A stretch of 64,000 nt of DNA from positions 1 to 64,000 of the forward strand of contig NZ_JACIEE010000006.1 in assembly GCF_014196765.1 (NCBI RefSeq). Reading direction: 5' to 3'. Position 1 is the stretch's first letter, and each line of letters begins with the position of its first letter. The position numbers and the translations under genes were made by a program. Below, in pieces: positions 27,591 to 36,183 of this stretch. This stretch comes from Mycoplana azooxidifex. Its GTDB lineage: Bacteria > Pseudomonadota > Alphaproteobacteria > Rhizobiales > Rhizobiaceae. A model generated the notes under the pieces. It did no database searches. It was not told where the DNA came from and saw only the letters and a program-made list of their open reading frames with translations.

Positions 27591-27965
27591 CTATCTCGGC
27601 TTCTCGGACCGATCGCGAGTCATGCCCTTGTCAGCCAGCTCGCGCTCATAGGCGGCAAAGAGCTCGTCACCCTTCTCGCCCAGTTCGCGCAGGAAGGTCC
27701 AGGTGTAGATCCCCGTGTCGTGGAAATCGTCGAAACCGATGCGCACGGCATAGTTCCCGGTCGGCGTCATCGCGATGATGGCGACGTTGCGCTTTCCGGG
27801 AACGGTCACCCGCTGTCCCGGCCCGTGTCCCTGGACCTCCGCCGAAGGCGACAGCACCCGCAGCATCTCCGCCGAAAGCTCGAAGCGCTGCCCGTCGTCG
27901 AACGCCACCGTCAATCGCTGGCGATCCGGCGATACCCGCAGTTCAGTCGGCCAGTATTCGCTCAT
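27591..27965 (-). CDS. DUF971 / GBBH-like N-terminal domain protein
   Basis: This 124-residue cytoplasmic protein has the DUF971 pattern: PTELRVSPDRQRLTVAFDDG, then LSAEMLRVLSPSAEVQGHG, and VRIGFDDFHDTGIYTWTFLRELG. The domain is found at the N-terminus of γ-butyrobetaine hydroxylase and fused or next to Mrp/ApbC iron-sulphur carriers. It is divergent from moaA, whose product needs two [4Fe-4S] clusters, so a link to Fe-S or molybdenum cofactor assembly is possible but only inferred. About 140 bp separate the two starts. Confidence 0.88.
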   Translation of the reverse strand: MSEYWPTELRVSPDRQRLTVAFDDGQRFELSAEMLRVLSPSAEVQGHGPGQRVTVPGKRNVAIIAMTPTGNYAVRIGFDDFHDTGIYTWTFLRELGEKGDELFAAYERELADKGMTRDRSEKPR

Positions 27966-28106
27966 CGTCGTCTCTCCCGCTCAATCTCCGCAGCACTAGG
28001 CCCGGTGTTCAACTGAGGCAAGCGTCAACTTCGCTTGATCTGCCCGTCAACCCCTTGACGGCAGGCAGCATGGGGACCACATTCCCGGCAATTCAAGAGG
28101 ATAGAC

Positions 28107-29153
28107 GTGAACAGCTACGTAGGAACGACCGACAGGGTAACGGCGCTCGGCACCTCGGATGCACCGATGATCGATCCGTTCGGGCGCGCCGTCACCTATC
28201 TCCGCGTCTCTGTCACCGACCGCTGCGACTTCCGCTGTACCTACTGCATGGCGGAGAACATGACGTTCCTGCCGAAGAAGGACCTTCTGACGCTGGAAGA
28301 GCTCGAGCGGCTCTGTTCCGCCTTCATCCAGAAGGGCGTGCGCAAGCTGCGCCTGACCGGCGGCGAACCGCTGGTGCGCAAGAACATCATGTTCCTGGTG
28401 CGGCAACTCGGCCGCCACGTCGAAGCCGGCAGGCTCGACGAACTGACTCTGACGACGAACGGTTCCCAGCTTGCCAAGCACGCTGCGGAGCTGGCCGACT
28501 GCGGGGTACGCCGCATCAACGTCTCGCTCGATACGCTGAATGCCGACAAGTTCCGCACCATCACCCGCTGGGGCGATCTTTCCAAGGTGATGGAAGGCAT
28601 CGATGCGGCGCAGGCCGCCGGCATCAAGGTCAAGCTCAACGCGGTGGCGCTGAAGGACTTCAACGACCGCGAGATCCCCGACATGCTGCGCTGGGCGCAC
28701 GGACGCGGCATGGATCTGACGCTGATCGAGACGATGCCGATGGGCGAGATCGACGAGGACCGCACCGAGCACTACCTGCCGCTTTCGGAGATGCGCGAAC
28801 GCCTCGCCGAAGAGTTCACCCTGGCGGATATCGACTACCACACCGGCGGTCCGGCCCGCTACGTCACGGTCGCCGAGACCGGCGGGCGGCTGGGTTTCAT
28901 CACGCCGATGACGCACAATTTCTGCGAAAGCTGCAACCGTGTCCGGCTGACCTGCACGGGCACGCTCTACATGTGCCTCGGCCAGAACGACGCGGCCGAC
29001 CTGCGGCTGCCGCTGCGCGCCTCCGAGGACGACGCGCTCTTGTCGCAGGCGATCGACGAGGCAATCGGCCGCAAACCCAAGGGCCACGACTTCATCATCA
29101 GCCGCAACAACCGCCCAGCTGTCGCCCGCCACATGAGCGTCACCGGCGGCTGA
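28107..29153 (+). CDS. moaA: GTP 3',8-cyclase MoaA
   Basis: MoaA is the radical-SAM enzyme that, with MoaC, converts GTP to cyclic pyranopterin monophosphate, the first molybdenum cofactor intermediate. The 348 residues carry the N-terminal cluster ligands C40-x3-C44-x2-C47 ([11 protein letters not shown]), TGGEPLVR, and the C-terminal cluster motif [11 protein letters not shown] with a third Cys in LYMCL. The protein ends in Gly-Gly, required for activity in the family. It starts at a GTG after CAAGAGG. mobA and mobB lie 4.5 kb downstream, separated by a chemoreceptor and a transporter. Confidence 0.97.
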   Translation: MNSYVGTTDRVTALGTSDAPMIDPFGRAVTYLRVSVTDRCDFRCTYCMAENMTFLPKKDLLTLEELERLCSAFIQKGVRKLRLTGGEPLVRKNIMFLVRQLGRHVEAGRLDELTLTTNGSQLAKHAAELADCGVRRINVSLDTLNADKFRTITRWGDLSKVMEGIDAAQAAGIKVKLNAVALKDFNDREIPDMLRWAHGRGMDLTLIETMPMGEIDEDRTEHYLPLSEMRERLAEEFTLADIDYHTGGPARYVTVAETGGRLGFITPMTHNFCESCNRVRLTCTGTLYMCLGQNDAADLRLPLRASEDDALLSQAIDEAIGRKPKGHDFIISRNNRPAVARHMSVTGG

Positions 29154-29172
29154 ACGGCACGGCCGCCGGCAC

Positions 29173-29744
29173 CTCCCTCTTCTCCCCAGCGGGGAGAAGG
29201 TGGCCCGAAGGGTCGGATGAGGGGGGCGGCGCGGCAAGGTCGTGCGGATGCGCCCCCTCATCGCCTCACTGCGTTCGGCACTTCTCCCCGAGGGGAGAAG
29301 AGGGAGATCGCCGTCCCGTCGTGTAACGCATCCAGTAATCTCCCGCTATCAGGCCCCAATCGGGATGAGCATCGCTGAGCGGCAGCCCCTGGCTCCCTCT
29401 TCTCCCCATCGGGGAAAAGGTGGCCCGAAGGGTCGGATGAGGGGGGCGGCGCGGCAAGGTCGTGCGGATGCGCCCCCTCATCGCCTCACTGCGTTCGGCA
29501 CTTCTCCCCGAGGGGAGAAGAGGGAGATCGCCGACCCGTCGTGTAACGCATCCAGCAATCTCCCGCTATCAGGTCCCAATCGGGATGAAGCATCGCTGAG
29601 CGGCAGCCCCTGGCTCCCTCTTCTCCCCAGCGGGGAGAAGGTGGCCCGAAGGGCTGGATGAGGGGGTGGTGCGGCAAACGCGGCGCTCGCCGCTCACCCT
29701 CATCGCTTCGCTCGGCACTTCTCCCCGCTGGGGAGAAGAGGGAG
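29173..29744. repeat. Three tandem copies of a palindromic intergenic element
   Basis: Units lie at 29173-29306, 29393-29526 and 29614-29744, about 220 bp apart. Each begins with the hairpin arm CTCCCTCTTCTCCCC and ends with the inverted arm GGGGAGAAGAGGGAG. The body includes GGTGGCCCGAAGGG. Units 1 and 2 and the two 86-87-bp spacers between units (ending CTGAGCGGCAGCCCCTGG) are nearly identical; unit 3 is diverged in its centre and lacks the following spacer. The array fills the gap between moaA and a chemoreceptor gene and contains no gene. Confidence 0.9.
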
Positions 29745-29819
29745 ATCGCCGTGATGCGTCCACCAAATGGCAAGCTGGCGAAGGCGGCCGTCTCCCGACA
29801 ACCGCACCGGCGCGCCCGT

Positions 29820-32351
29820 TCACGCGGCGTAGTAGCTGCCGGCGGGCGTTTCGAACTCGCCCGTCTTGAACCGGTCGATCTTGCGGTTGAGCAATTCCAC
29901 GCGGCTGCGCAGGCCGTGGATCTCGGCGTTGTTCTCCTCCACCATCGCGGCATTCTGCTGGGTGATCAGTTCGACCTGGTGCACCGCCTGGTTGACCTCG
30001 CTGAGGCCCTCGTACTGGGCGGCGGCGGCCTTCTCGATGTTGCCGACGAGGTCGTGGATGGAGGAGATGTGCTCGTTGATCACCGTCAGCGCGTTGCCGG
30101 TTTCCTGCACGAGGGAGACGCCGCTACGGACCTGGGCGGAGCTGTCTGAGATCAGCCCCTTGATCTCGCGGGCCGCGCCTGCGCAACGCTGGGCCAGTTC
30201 GCGCACTTCCTGGGCGACGACGGCAAAGCCCCGGCCCGCCTCACCCGCCCGCGCAGCCTCCACACCCGCGTTGAGCGCCAGAAGGTTGGTCTGGAAGGCG
30301 ATCTCGTCGATCACGCCGATGATCGTGCCGATCTTCTCCGAGGAGCGGTTGATCTGTGCCATCGCCTCCACGGCCTGGGCGACCACCTGGCCGGACTTGA
30401 TCGCATAGCTGTGCGTCTCGTCGACCGAGGCGGTCGTGCGCTGGGCGCTCTCGGCGGTCGAGCGGACGATGTCGGTGAGCTGGCGCAGCGCGCGCGAGCT
30501 TTCCTCCAGCGCCGCCGCCTGCTGCTCGGTTCGCCGGGCGAGGTCGTCGGCCGATGCGGCGAGGTTGCTCGTGCCGCCGTTGATTTCCTGCGTCGTGGCG
30601 CGGACGTCCGACAGCGTCGCCCGCAGCGCCTCCACGGCGTTGTTGTAGGTGCGGGCCATGGCGACATACTCGGCCGCCAGCGCCTCGGTCATGCTCTCCT
30701 CGAGATCGCCTTCCGCAAGCTTGCCCAGGACGCCGGAAAGCGCGTTGAGCGCCTCCATCTGTTCGGCTTCCACCCTGGCCTGCGCGGCCGCACGCCGAGC
30801 CTGCTCCTCGGCCGTCAGCACCCGCTGCGCCTCGGCCTCCTGCTCCAGCCTGACGTTTTCGAGCGCCGAATCGCGGAACACGGCGACGGAGCGCACCATG
30901 TCGCCGATCTCGTCGCCACGGTTGCGGCCCTCGATCGACACGTCCAGATCGCCGCTTGCAAGCCGCGACATCACCTCGGTGACGCGCTTCAGCGGGCCCC
31001 GCAGCGTCTCGACCAGCATGAGCCCGCCGACGATGGCGAGCAGGGTGCCTGCGACCATGGCGATGATCGAGATGTCGGCTGAGCGTTGGCTGTCGCGCTT
31101 GCCGGCTTCCTGGGCGCTGCTGACGAAGGCCTCGAGCGTCTGGCTGGCATCGGCCACCAGCGTGCGGGCCCCTGCCCTGGCCTCGCGCCAACGCTGATCG
31201 ACGTTGATCAACGCCTGGGAGCCCTGCTCGATTGCGGCAAGGTGCGGCTTCAGCTTCGAAGCCAGGTCGCGCAGCGCGGCGTTCCGGCCGCCGAGTCTGG
31301 AAAGTTCGTCGGCGCTCTTTGCGACTGCAGTCAGGTCGGCGAGCACGAACTCGCGGCTTTTCTGGTCGGGCTTGCGGTGCAGCTCGCTGATATGCAGCCG
31401 CGTGCGGTCGATCTGCAGGAACGTATCGCCCATCAGCGCGATCAGCGTCTTCAGGGTGCCAATCTCCGTGTCCATGCTGACAAACCGCTTGGCGGCCATG
31501 TCCGAATTCTGCTGGGCGGCCTTGAGAAAATCGGCGTCGTACTTGGAAAGCTTCGACAGGATCGGCGTGAAGGCCTGCTTCTTGGCCTCCGCGTCGTCGC
31601 TGGCGGCAAGGACCTTCTCGATCTGCGCGATCTCGTTCTTGACGAGGACGAACTGGCCGAGCGCCTTGGCCGAGGCGATCTTCTCGGATTCGCCGAGCTG
31701 CTTGAGGAACGGCGGCAGGTAGGTCGTGGCGGCCTTGACCTTGTCCTCCGGCTTCATCGCCAGCGCCACCGGCTTGCGGAACTTGCCGATCCGCTCGGCG
31801 AGCCCTTGGTAGGCGGCCGCGTCGAACAGGAGTGTGCGGGCAAATTTTTCCTTCTCGTCGGATTCGCCGCGGATGACGCCGATCTGCTTCTCGGCGAACT
31901 GCCCCTCGGCCGTCAGGCCGGCGAGCGCCGCCTCGAGCTCACCCGTGATCCGGTCCTGTTCCTCGCGCACCGACCACAGCGTCTCGGCCTGCGCGCGCAT
32001 CTGCGGCGGCAGGGCTACGACCGTTGCGATTTCTTCCTTCTCGGCAGCGTCCGGCAATAGCGCGTCCAGGGCGTGGATGCCGCGATCCTGCGCATCGATG
32101 CGCTCGACAAGCGCTGTGCGCGCCTCCTCGGTCGGCGCGTCGACGAAATCCTGCAGAGCTGTCCGGAGATACTGGAAATCCGACAGGCTGCTGATCGTCT
32201 CGCGCGTCACCGTCATGTGACCGTTGAGGGTCCTGGCGGTGAAGAACCCGACCAGCCCTATGCCGGCGATCAGGACGACGAGCGGGACGACGAAAAGCAG
32301 CACCTTGGTGACGATACGTCGGCGCTGCAGCAAGCGATCGATGAAGGACAT
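29820..32351 (-). CDS. Methyl-accepting chemotaxis protein with large sensory domain
   Basis: This 843-residue chemoreceptor has transmembrane segment 1 at about residues 17-38 (VLLFVVPLVVLIAGIGLVGFF) and a long helical periplasmic region of about 370 residues with no Cache or PAS pattern, suggesting a helical-bundle sensor. Transmembrane segment 2 lies near residue 420 (IIAMVAGTLLAIVGGLMLVETL). Two HAMP domains follow (LASGDLDV and LAEGDLEE), then a signalling domain with [43 protein letters not shown] in its hairpin tip. There is no C-terminal CheR-tether pentapeptide. The stop lies just after the tandem repeat array. The ligand is unknown. Confidence 0.93.
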   Translation of the reverse strand: MSFIDRLLQRRRIVTKVLLFVVPLVVLIAGIGLVGFFTARTLNGHMTVTRETISSLSDFQYLRTALQDFVDAPTEEARTALVERIDAQDRGIHALDALLPDAAEKEEIATVVALPPQMRAQAETLWSVREEQDRITGELEAALAGLTAEGQFAEKQIGVIRGESDEKEKFARTLLFDAAAYQGLAERIGKFRKPVALAMKPEDKVKAATTYLPPFLKQLGESEKIASAKALGQFVLVKNEIAQIEKVLAASDDAEAKKQAFTPILSKLSKYDADFLKAAQQNSDMAAKRFVSMDTEIGTLKTLIALMGDTFLQIDRTRLHISELHRKPDQKSREFVLADLTAVAKSADELSRLGGRNAALRDLASKLKPHLAAIEQGSQALINVDQRWREARAGARTLVADASQTLEAFVSSAQEAGKRDSQRSADISIIAMVAGTLLAIVGGLMLVETLRGPLKRVTEVMSRLASGDLDVSIEGRNRGDEIGDMVRSVAVFRDSALENVRLEQEAEAQRVLTAEEQARRAAAQARVEAEQMEALNALSGVLGKLAEGDLEESMTEALAAEYVAMARTYNNAVEALRATLSDVRATTQEINGGTSNLAASADDLARRTEQQAAALEESSRALRQLTDIVRSTAESAQRTTASVDETHSYAIKSGQVVAQAVEAMAQINRSSEKIGTIIGVIDEIAFQTNLLALNAGVEAARAGEAGRGFAVVAQEVRELAQRCAGAAREIKGLISDSSAQVRSGVSLVQETGNALTVINEHISSIHDLVGNIEKAAAAQYEGLSEVNQAVHQVELITQQNAAMVEENNAEIHGLRSRVELLNRKIDRFKTGEFETPAGSYYAA

Positions 32352-32695
32352 GGGTTCCCCAGGGTATTGTTCTTGTCCACCTCATACCCGACCGGTGGCC
32401 GATTGCTTGCGTCCGCCTCTGTGGCTTTCGGCGCGCTTGGCGCCCGACGGCAAGACAAGCAGGGGCGCGGCCTATTCGCTTCGCGCTCCCGCCACCCGTC
32501 GCGTCATGCGATGGGTCCTGTGGGTGACGTTACGATAGGTGTGGATGATTAACGAAACGCGAAATCGGCATGGTGGCTTTTCGCAAGCCACGGTCCGCCG
32601 GCCGCCCGCCGTTCCCCCTTCGAGGCGACCGGGCGTCGCACTGGCGCCCCGCCGCCATCGCGGCTATCACAGGCAGACGTCTCGGGAATCGCAGC
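32352..32695. other. Intergenic region between chemoreceptor and EamA genes
   Basis: This 344-bp divergent intergenic region must hold the promoters of both genes. It has an AT-richer stretch (GATGATTAACGAAACGCG near 32543) and several short overlapping open frames that continue into the transporter. No repeat or separate gene is supported. Confidence 0.45.
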
Positions 32696-33588
32696 ATGAA
32701 CCTCTCCGCAAACCACAAGGGCGCACTCTTCATGGCGTTGGCCATGGCCAGCTTCAACGTCAACGACGCGCTCGTGAAGTCGGTCACCGGGGCGATGAAC
32801 CCGGGGCAGATCATGTTCGTCCGGGGGCCATGATCATCGCGCTCGCCTGGCCCGCCCGGGCGCTGTTCTGGCGGCGCGTGCTGCCGGACCGCAAGGTGCT
32901 GGTGCGGGCGGCTGCGGAAGTGGGCGCCGCCCTCACCTACATCATGGCGCTCGGCCTGCTGCCGCTCGCCAACACCGCCGCGATCCTGCTTTCGCTGCCG
33001 CTGGCCGTGACGCTCGGCGCGGTGCTGTTTCTCGGCGAGACCGTCGGATGGCGGCGGTGGCTCGCGATCATCTGCGGCTTCGTCGGCGTGCTGATCGTGA
33101 TCCGGCCCGGTCCGGACGGATTTTCGATCGGCGCGGCCCTCGCGATCGCGGCCGTCGTCTTCGCCGCCACGCGCGACATCCTCACCCGCCGCATCGATCC
33201 CGATATCCCCGCGGCGCTGATCACCGTGGTCACCGCGCTCTCCATAACCGCCTTCGGCGCGCTGATGATCGTGCCGATGGGCGGCTGGCAGCCGATCGAG
33301 TGGTACATCTTCGTTCGGCTCGCCGTTTCGAGCGTCGCGCTCCTGATCGGATACCAGTGCATCGTCTTTGCGATGCGGGCAGGCGAAATCTCCTTCGTGG
33401 CGCCGTTCCGCTATACGAGCCTCATCTGGGCGATCGGCATCGGCATCGTCTTCTTCGGCGATATTCCGGATTTCTGGATGTGCGTCGGCGTGGCCGTGAT
33501 CGTCGCTTCCGGCCTCTATGCCTTCAACAGGGAAAACCGCAGGCGCGCGGAGCCGATCGCGCAGACGTCGGCGATCGAGGGACCTTGA
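32696..33588 (+). pseudogene. EamA/DMT family transporter, frameshifted
   Basis: The start MNLSANHKGALFMALAMASFNVNDALVK is a typical EamA N-terminus, in one frame until about 32832, where it ends VRGP-stop. The rest of the transporter continues in another frame from AMIIALAWPARALFWRR to the stop at 33588. A single G missing from the five-G run at 32822-32826 would restore one frame of about 297 residues. The remainder has about nine hydrophobic helices, the normal two-repeat EamA design for metabolite export or uptake. The base change may be a sequencing error in a homopolymer or a true inactivating mutation. The substrate is unknown. Confidence 0.8.
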
Positions 33589-33703
33589 GCGCTGGTCCGC
33601 CGGCCCGGACGATCGTGGAGGGGGCGTTGCACCGTTGGAAGACAGGTCTAGAATCGGACGTAACAGGATAGAGATTGAAACAGTTAGCCAGGCCCGCGCC
33701 GCC

Positions 33704-34375
33704 GTGACAGATAAGCCGAACGCACAGACCACACCCCCCTACCCCGGATCCTCCGTCCCCGGCGTCGTCCTCGCCGGCGGCCTGTCCAGCCGCATGGGTG
33801 CCGACAAGGCCCATGTCCGCCTCGGCGGCGTGCCGTTGCTGGAGCACGCCCTGCGTCGCTTCGCTCCCCAGGTCTCCTCGCTTGCGATCAGCACCAACGA
33901 CACGTCCTCGCCGGTGCTCCACGCCTTCGGGCTGCCGCTCCTCGGCGACCCGGAGGGCGTCCGATCCGGGCCGATCGGCGGCGTGCTCGCTGCACTCCGG
34001 GATGCGCAGCTCAGCCATCCGGCCGTCTCCCATGTCGTGACGGTGCCGACGGACAGCCCCTTCTTCCCGGCAGACCTCGTCGCCCGGCTGCGCGCTGCCG
34101 TGGACGGACCAGACGGGATCGCGTTCGCCACGTCCTCCGGCGGCGCCCACCCCGTCTTCGCGCTCTGGCCAGTCGCGCTCGCCGACGATCTTGCCGGCTG
34201 GATGCGCAGCGCCGGCACGCTCCGTCTGCGCAGTTGGCTCGAACGGCACGATGCCAAGGCTGCCCACTTCCCCGATTGCGAGACGGCCGAAGGGCCGCTC
34301 GACCCGTTCTTCAACGTCAATACGCCCGGCGATCTCGAAAGGGCGGAAATCTGGCTCAGGGCACTCGACCGATGA
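33704..34375 (+). CDS. mobA: Molybdenum cofactor guanylyltransferase
   Basis: MobA transfers GMP to molybdopterin to make the guanine dinucleotide cofactor. The 223 residues from the GTG start (VTDKPNAQ) include the nucleotidyltransferase motif VVLAGGLSSRMGADKA near residue 22, DPEGVRSGPIGGVLAAL, VPTDSPFFP with the metal-binding Asp, and NVNTPGDLERAE at the end. The frame is open further upstream, but that extension is Arg-rich and overlaps the preceding transporter. mobA and mobB overlap by four bases (ATGA), so they are translationally coupled. Confidence 0.92.
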   Translation: MTDKPNAQTTPPYPGSSVPGVVLAGGLSSRMGADKAHVRLGGVPLLEHALRRFAPQVSSLAISTNDTSSPVLHAFGLPLLGDPEGVRSGPIGGVLAALRDAQLSHPAVSHVVTVPTDSPFFPADLVARLRAAVDGPDGIAFATSSGGAHPVFALWPVALADDLAGWMRSAGTLRLRSWLERHDAKAAHFPDCETAEGPLDPFFNVNTPGDLERAEIWLRALDR

Positions 34376-34899
34376 CGACATCCCCTCCCCGCATCTTCGG
34401 CATCGCCGGCTGGAAGAACTCCGGCAAGACGGGCCTGGCCGTGCGGCTCGTCGAAACGCTGGTTTCCCGCGGCTTTCGGGTCTCCACCATCAAGCACGCA
34501 CACCACGATTTCGACATCGACAAGGTCGGCGCCGACAGCTACCGCCATCGCCAGGCCGGGGCGCAGGAGGTGACGATCGTCTCGGGAACGCGTTTTGCCA
34601 TCATGCACGAGTTGCGCGGCGCGCCGGAGCCGAGCTTCGAGGAGATCCTGGCGCGGATCGCGCCGTGCGACCTCGTGCTGATCGAGGGCTACAAACGCGA
34701 GCCGATCCCGAAGATCGAGGCACGGCGCCAGGAATCCGCCAACCGCACGCCGCTCGCGCCGGAGGATCCCCACATCGTGGCGATCGCCGCCGACCACCCC
34801 GTCACCGACACCGCACTGCCGGTGTTCGATCTCGACGACACCGATGCGATTGCGGACTTCGTGCTGCAGACGGTGGGATTGCCCCCGAAACAGAGCTGA
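34372..34899 (+). CDS. mobB: Molybdopterin-guanine dinucleotide biosynthesis protein B
   Basis: MobB is a GTP-binding accessory protein for MobA. The 175 residues begin MTTSPPRIFGIAGWKNSGKTGLA, placing a P-loop at about residues 12-20. STIKHAHHDFDIDKVGADSYRHRQAG and LVLIEGYKREPIPKIE (the Walker B region) are characteristic. The start codon overlaps the stop of mobA. With moaA upstream this gives three molybdenum cofactor genes in the window, but no molybdoenzyme structural gene. Confidence 0.95.
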   Translation: MTTSPPRIFGIAGWKNSGKTGLAVRLVETLVSRGFRVSTIKHAHHDFDIDKVGADSYRHRQAGAQEVTIVSGTRFAIMHELRGAPEPSFEEILARIAPCDLVLIEGYKREPIPKIEARRQESANRTPLAPEDPHIVAIAADHPVTDTALPVFDLDDTDAIADFVLQTVGLPPKQS

Positions 34900-34976
34900 C
34901 CCCGTCCTGGGCCACTAGCTGTCCTGCGTTCGGGGATGGTCGCGCAAGAATTCCCCTACCCGGCATCCGCAGGGCG

Positions 34977-35501
34977 TTACATCCGGTAATGGAGTCGCAC
35001 GCAGCCCTTGTCGATCACTGCCGCGCTGATCAGCGTCGGACTTGCGCGAAAACCGGTGAGGGGAAAGAGCGGCTGCCCGGCGCCGAGTATTTCAGGTATG
35101 ACGTAGATCTCGATCTCGTCCAGCGCACCGCGTTCCATGAACGCCATCTGCAACTGCCCTCCTCCCACCATCCAGACGTCGCCATCGTCGAGGGCGCGCA
35201 GTCTTGCGATCAGCGCATCGACATCGTTGCAGATTTCCAGCAGCCCCTTCGGATTGTCGAGCGGCCGCGAGGTGACGACGATCACCCGTTGATCTGCGTA
35301 GGCCCAGGGTGATGGATCGCTGGCAATGAAGTCATAGGTGCCGCGCCCCATCACCACGGTGCGGATGCGTTTAATGAAACGGCGGTAGTCATGTTCGCCA
35401 AGCTCCATGTCGTCATATTTGTACAGCCAGTCGAGCGAGCCCTCGCCGGAAACGATGAGCCCGTCCAGGCTCGCTGCGATATAACCCAGAATTCTCGCCA
35501 T
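34977..35501 (-). CDS. Dihydrofolate reductase-fold protein (RibD C-terminal family)
   Basis: This 174-residue cytoplasmic protein starts MARILGYIAASLDGLIVSGEGSLDWL and contains TVVMGRGTYDFI, VIVVTSRPL, VWMVGGGQLQMAF and EILGAGQPLFP. It is the YwjB/YyaP group of NADPH-dependent reductase-fold proteins, not folate DHFR. The substrate is unknown. It is divergent from a TetR-family gene only 46 bp away, so it is the likely regulatory target of that repressor. Confidence 0.88.
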   Translation of the reverse strand: MARILGYIAASLDGLIVSGEGSLDWLYKYDDMELGEHDYRRFIKRIRTVVMGRGTYDFIASDPSPWAYADQRVIVVTSRPLDNPKGLLEICNDVDALIARLRALDDGDVWMVGGGQLQMAFMERGALDEIEIYVIPEILGAGQPLFPLTGFRASPTLISAAVIDKGCVRLHYRM

Positions 35502-35517
35502 GACCGCCTCCTTGCAA

Positions 35518-35539
35518 TATAAATGAATGTACGTTTATA
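35518..35539. promoter_or_regulatory. Putative TetR operator between the divergent genes
   Basis: The 46-bp divergent gap contains the AT-rich imperfect palindrome ATGAATGTACGTTTAT at 35523-35538 (six of eight pairs match), flanked by TATAAA and TTTATA. It covers the space where both promoters must lie, which fits autoregulation by the adjacent TetR-type repressor. Confidence 0.5.
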
Positions 35540-35547
35540 AATAATCC

Positions 35548-36114
35548 ATGCCAAGACACAAGATGATTTCCGACGAGCAGGTGCTCGATGACCTGTTCGA
35601 CCTGATTCTGGAAACCGGACCGGACGGTCTCACATTCGCGCTGTGCGCCAGGGCCTGCGGCCTGTCGCCGGCGACCCTGGTCCAGCGCTATGGCAACCGG
35701 CAGGGGCTCGTCGAGGCCGTGCTGCTGCGGGCGTGGGACCGGCTGCAAGCCGAAACGGAGGCGGCGGATATCGAGGAGGCGGTGACGCCACAAGGTGCCA
35801 TAGACCTCCTCATGCGCCTGATGCCGCCCGAAGCTGCGGAGCACAATGCGGCCGATGGGTTGCTGCTGTTGAGGGAGGATATCCGCAACCCCAATCTTCG
35901 TGCTCGAGGCGCAAACTGGGGTCGTACTCTTGCCTGCGCTTTGGGCCGTCGCCTTTCCAGCGATCAGCATGAGGCGGAACGGCTTGGATGGCAGATGGCG
36001 GCGCTATGGCAGGGTGCTCATACGTGGTGGGCGTTTACCCGCCACGGCGAAGCAGAGCACGCCATCAGGCGAATGTTGGAAGAATGGTTAGCCTTCACAC
36101 ATGCCGAGATATGA
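35548..36114 (+). CDS. TetR/AcrR family transcriptional regulator
   Basis: This 188-residue regulator has an N-terminal helix-turn-helix: [47 protein letters not shown] at residues about 14-60, with the usual recognition helix and the downstream Y/F-xN-x3-L signature. Residues 65-188 are an unassigned helical ligand domain with several Trp residues (GWQMAALWQGAHTWWAF). It is divergent from the RibD-like reductase gene and separated from it by a palindromic operator, so it probably controls that gene and itself. Confidence 0.9.
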   Translation: MPRHKMISDEQVLDDLFDLILETGPDGLTFALCARACGLSPATLVQRYGNRQGLVEAVLLRAWDRLQAETEAADIEEAVTPQGAIDLLMRLMPPEAAEHNAADGLLLLREDIRNPNLRARGANWGRTLACALGRRLSSDQHEAERLGWQMAALWQGAHTWWAFTRHGEAEHAIRRMLEEWLAFTHAEI

Positions 36115-36129
36115 ACGACAGCAGACGCA

Positions 36130-36161
36130 CCAAGGCCGCCGGATCGCTCCGGCGGCCTTGG
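36130..36161. terminator. Hairpin between convergent tetR-type and ompA-family genes
   Basis: A perfect 14-bp stem (CCAAGGCCGCCGGA paired with TCCGGCGGCCTTGG) with a TCGC loop lies between two converging genes. Neither side has a long T-run, but the stem is very stable. Confidence 0.65.
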
Positions 36162-36183
36162 TAAATCTTCTTGACGTCCCGCT

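Noticed and set aside
29173-29744. CRISPR-like array
   Set aside because: Units are about 134 bp with internal palindromes, and the spacers are nearly identical to each other, unlike a CRISPR array.
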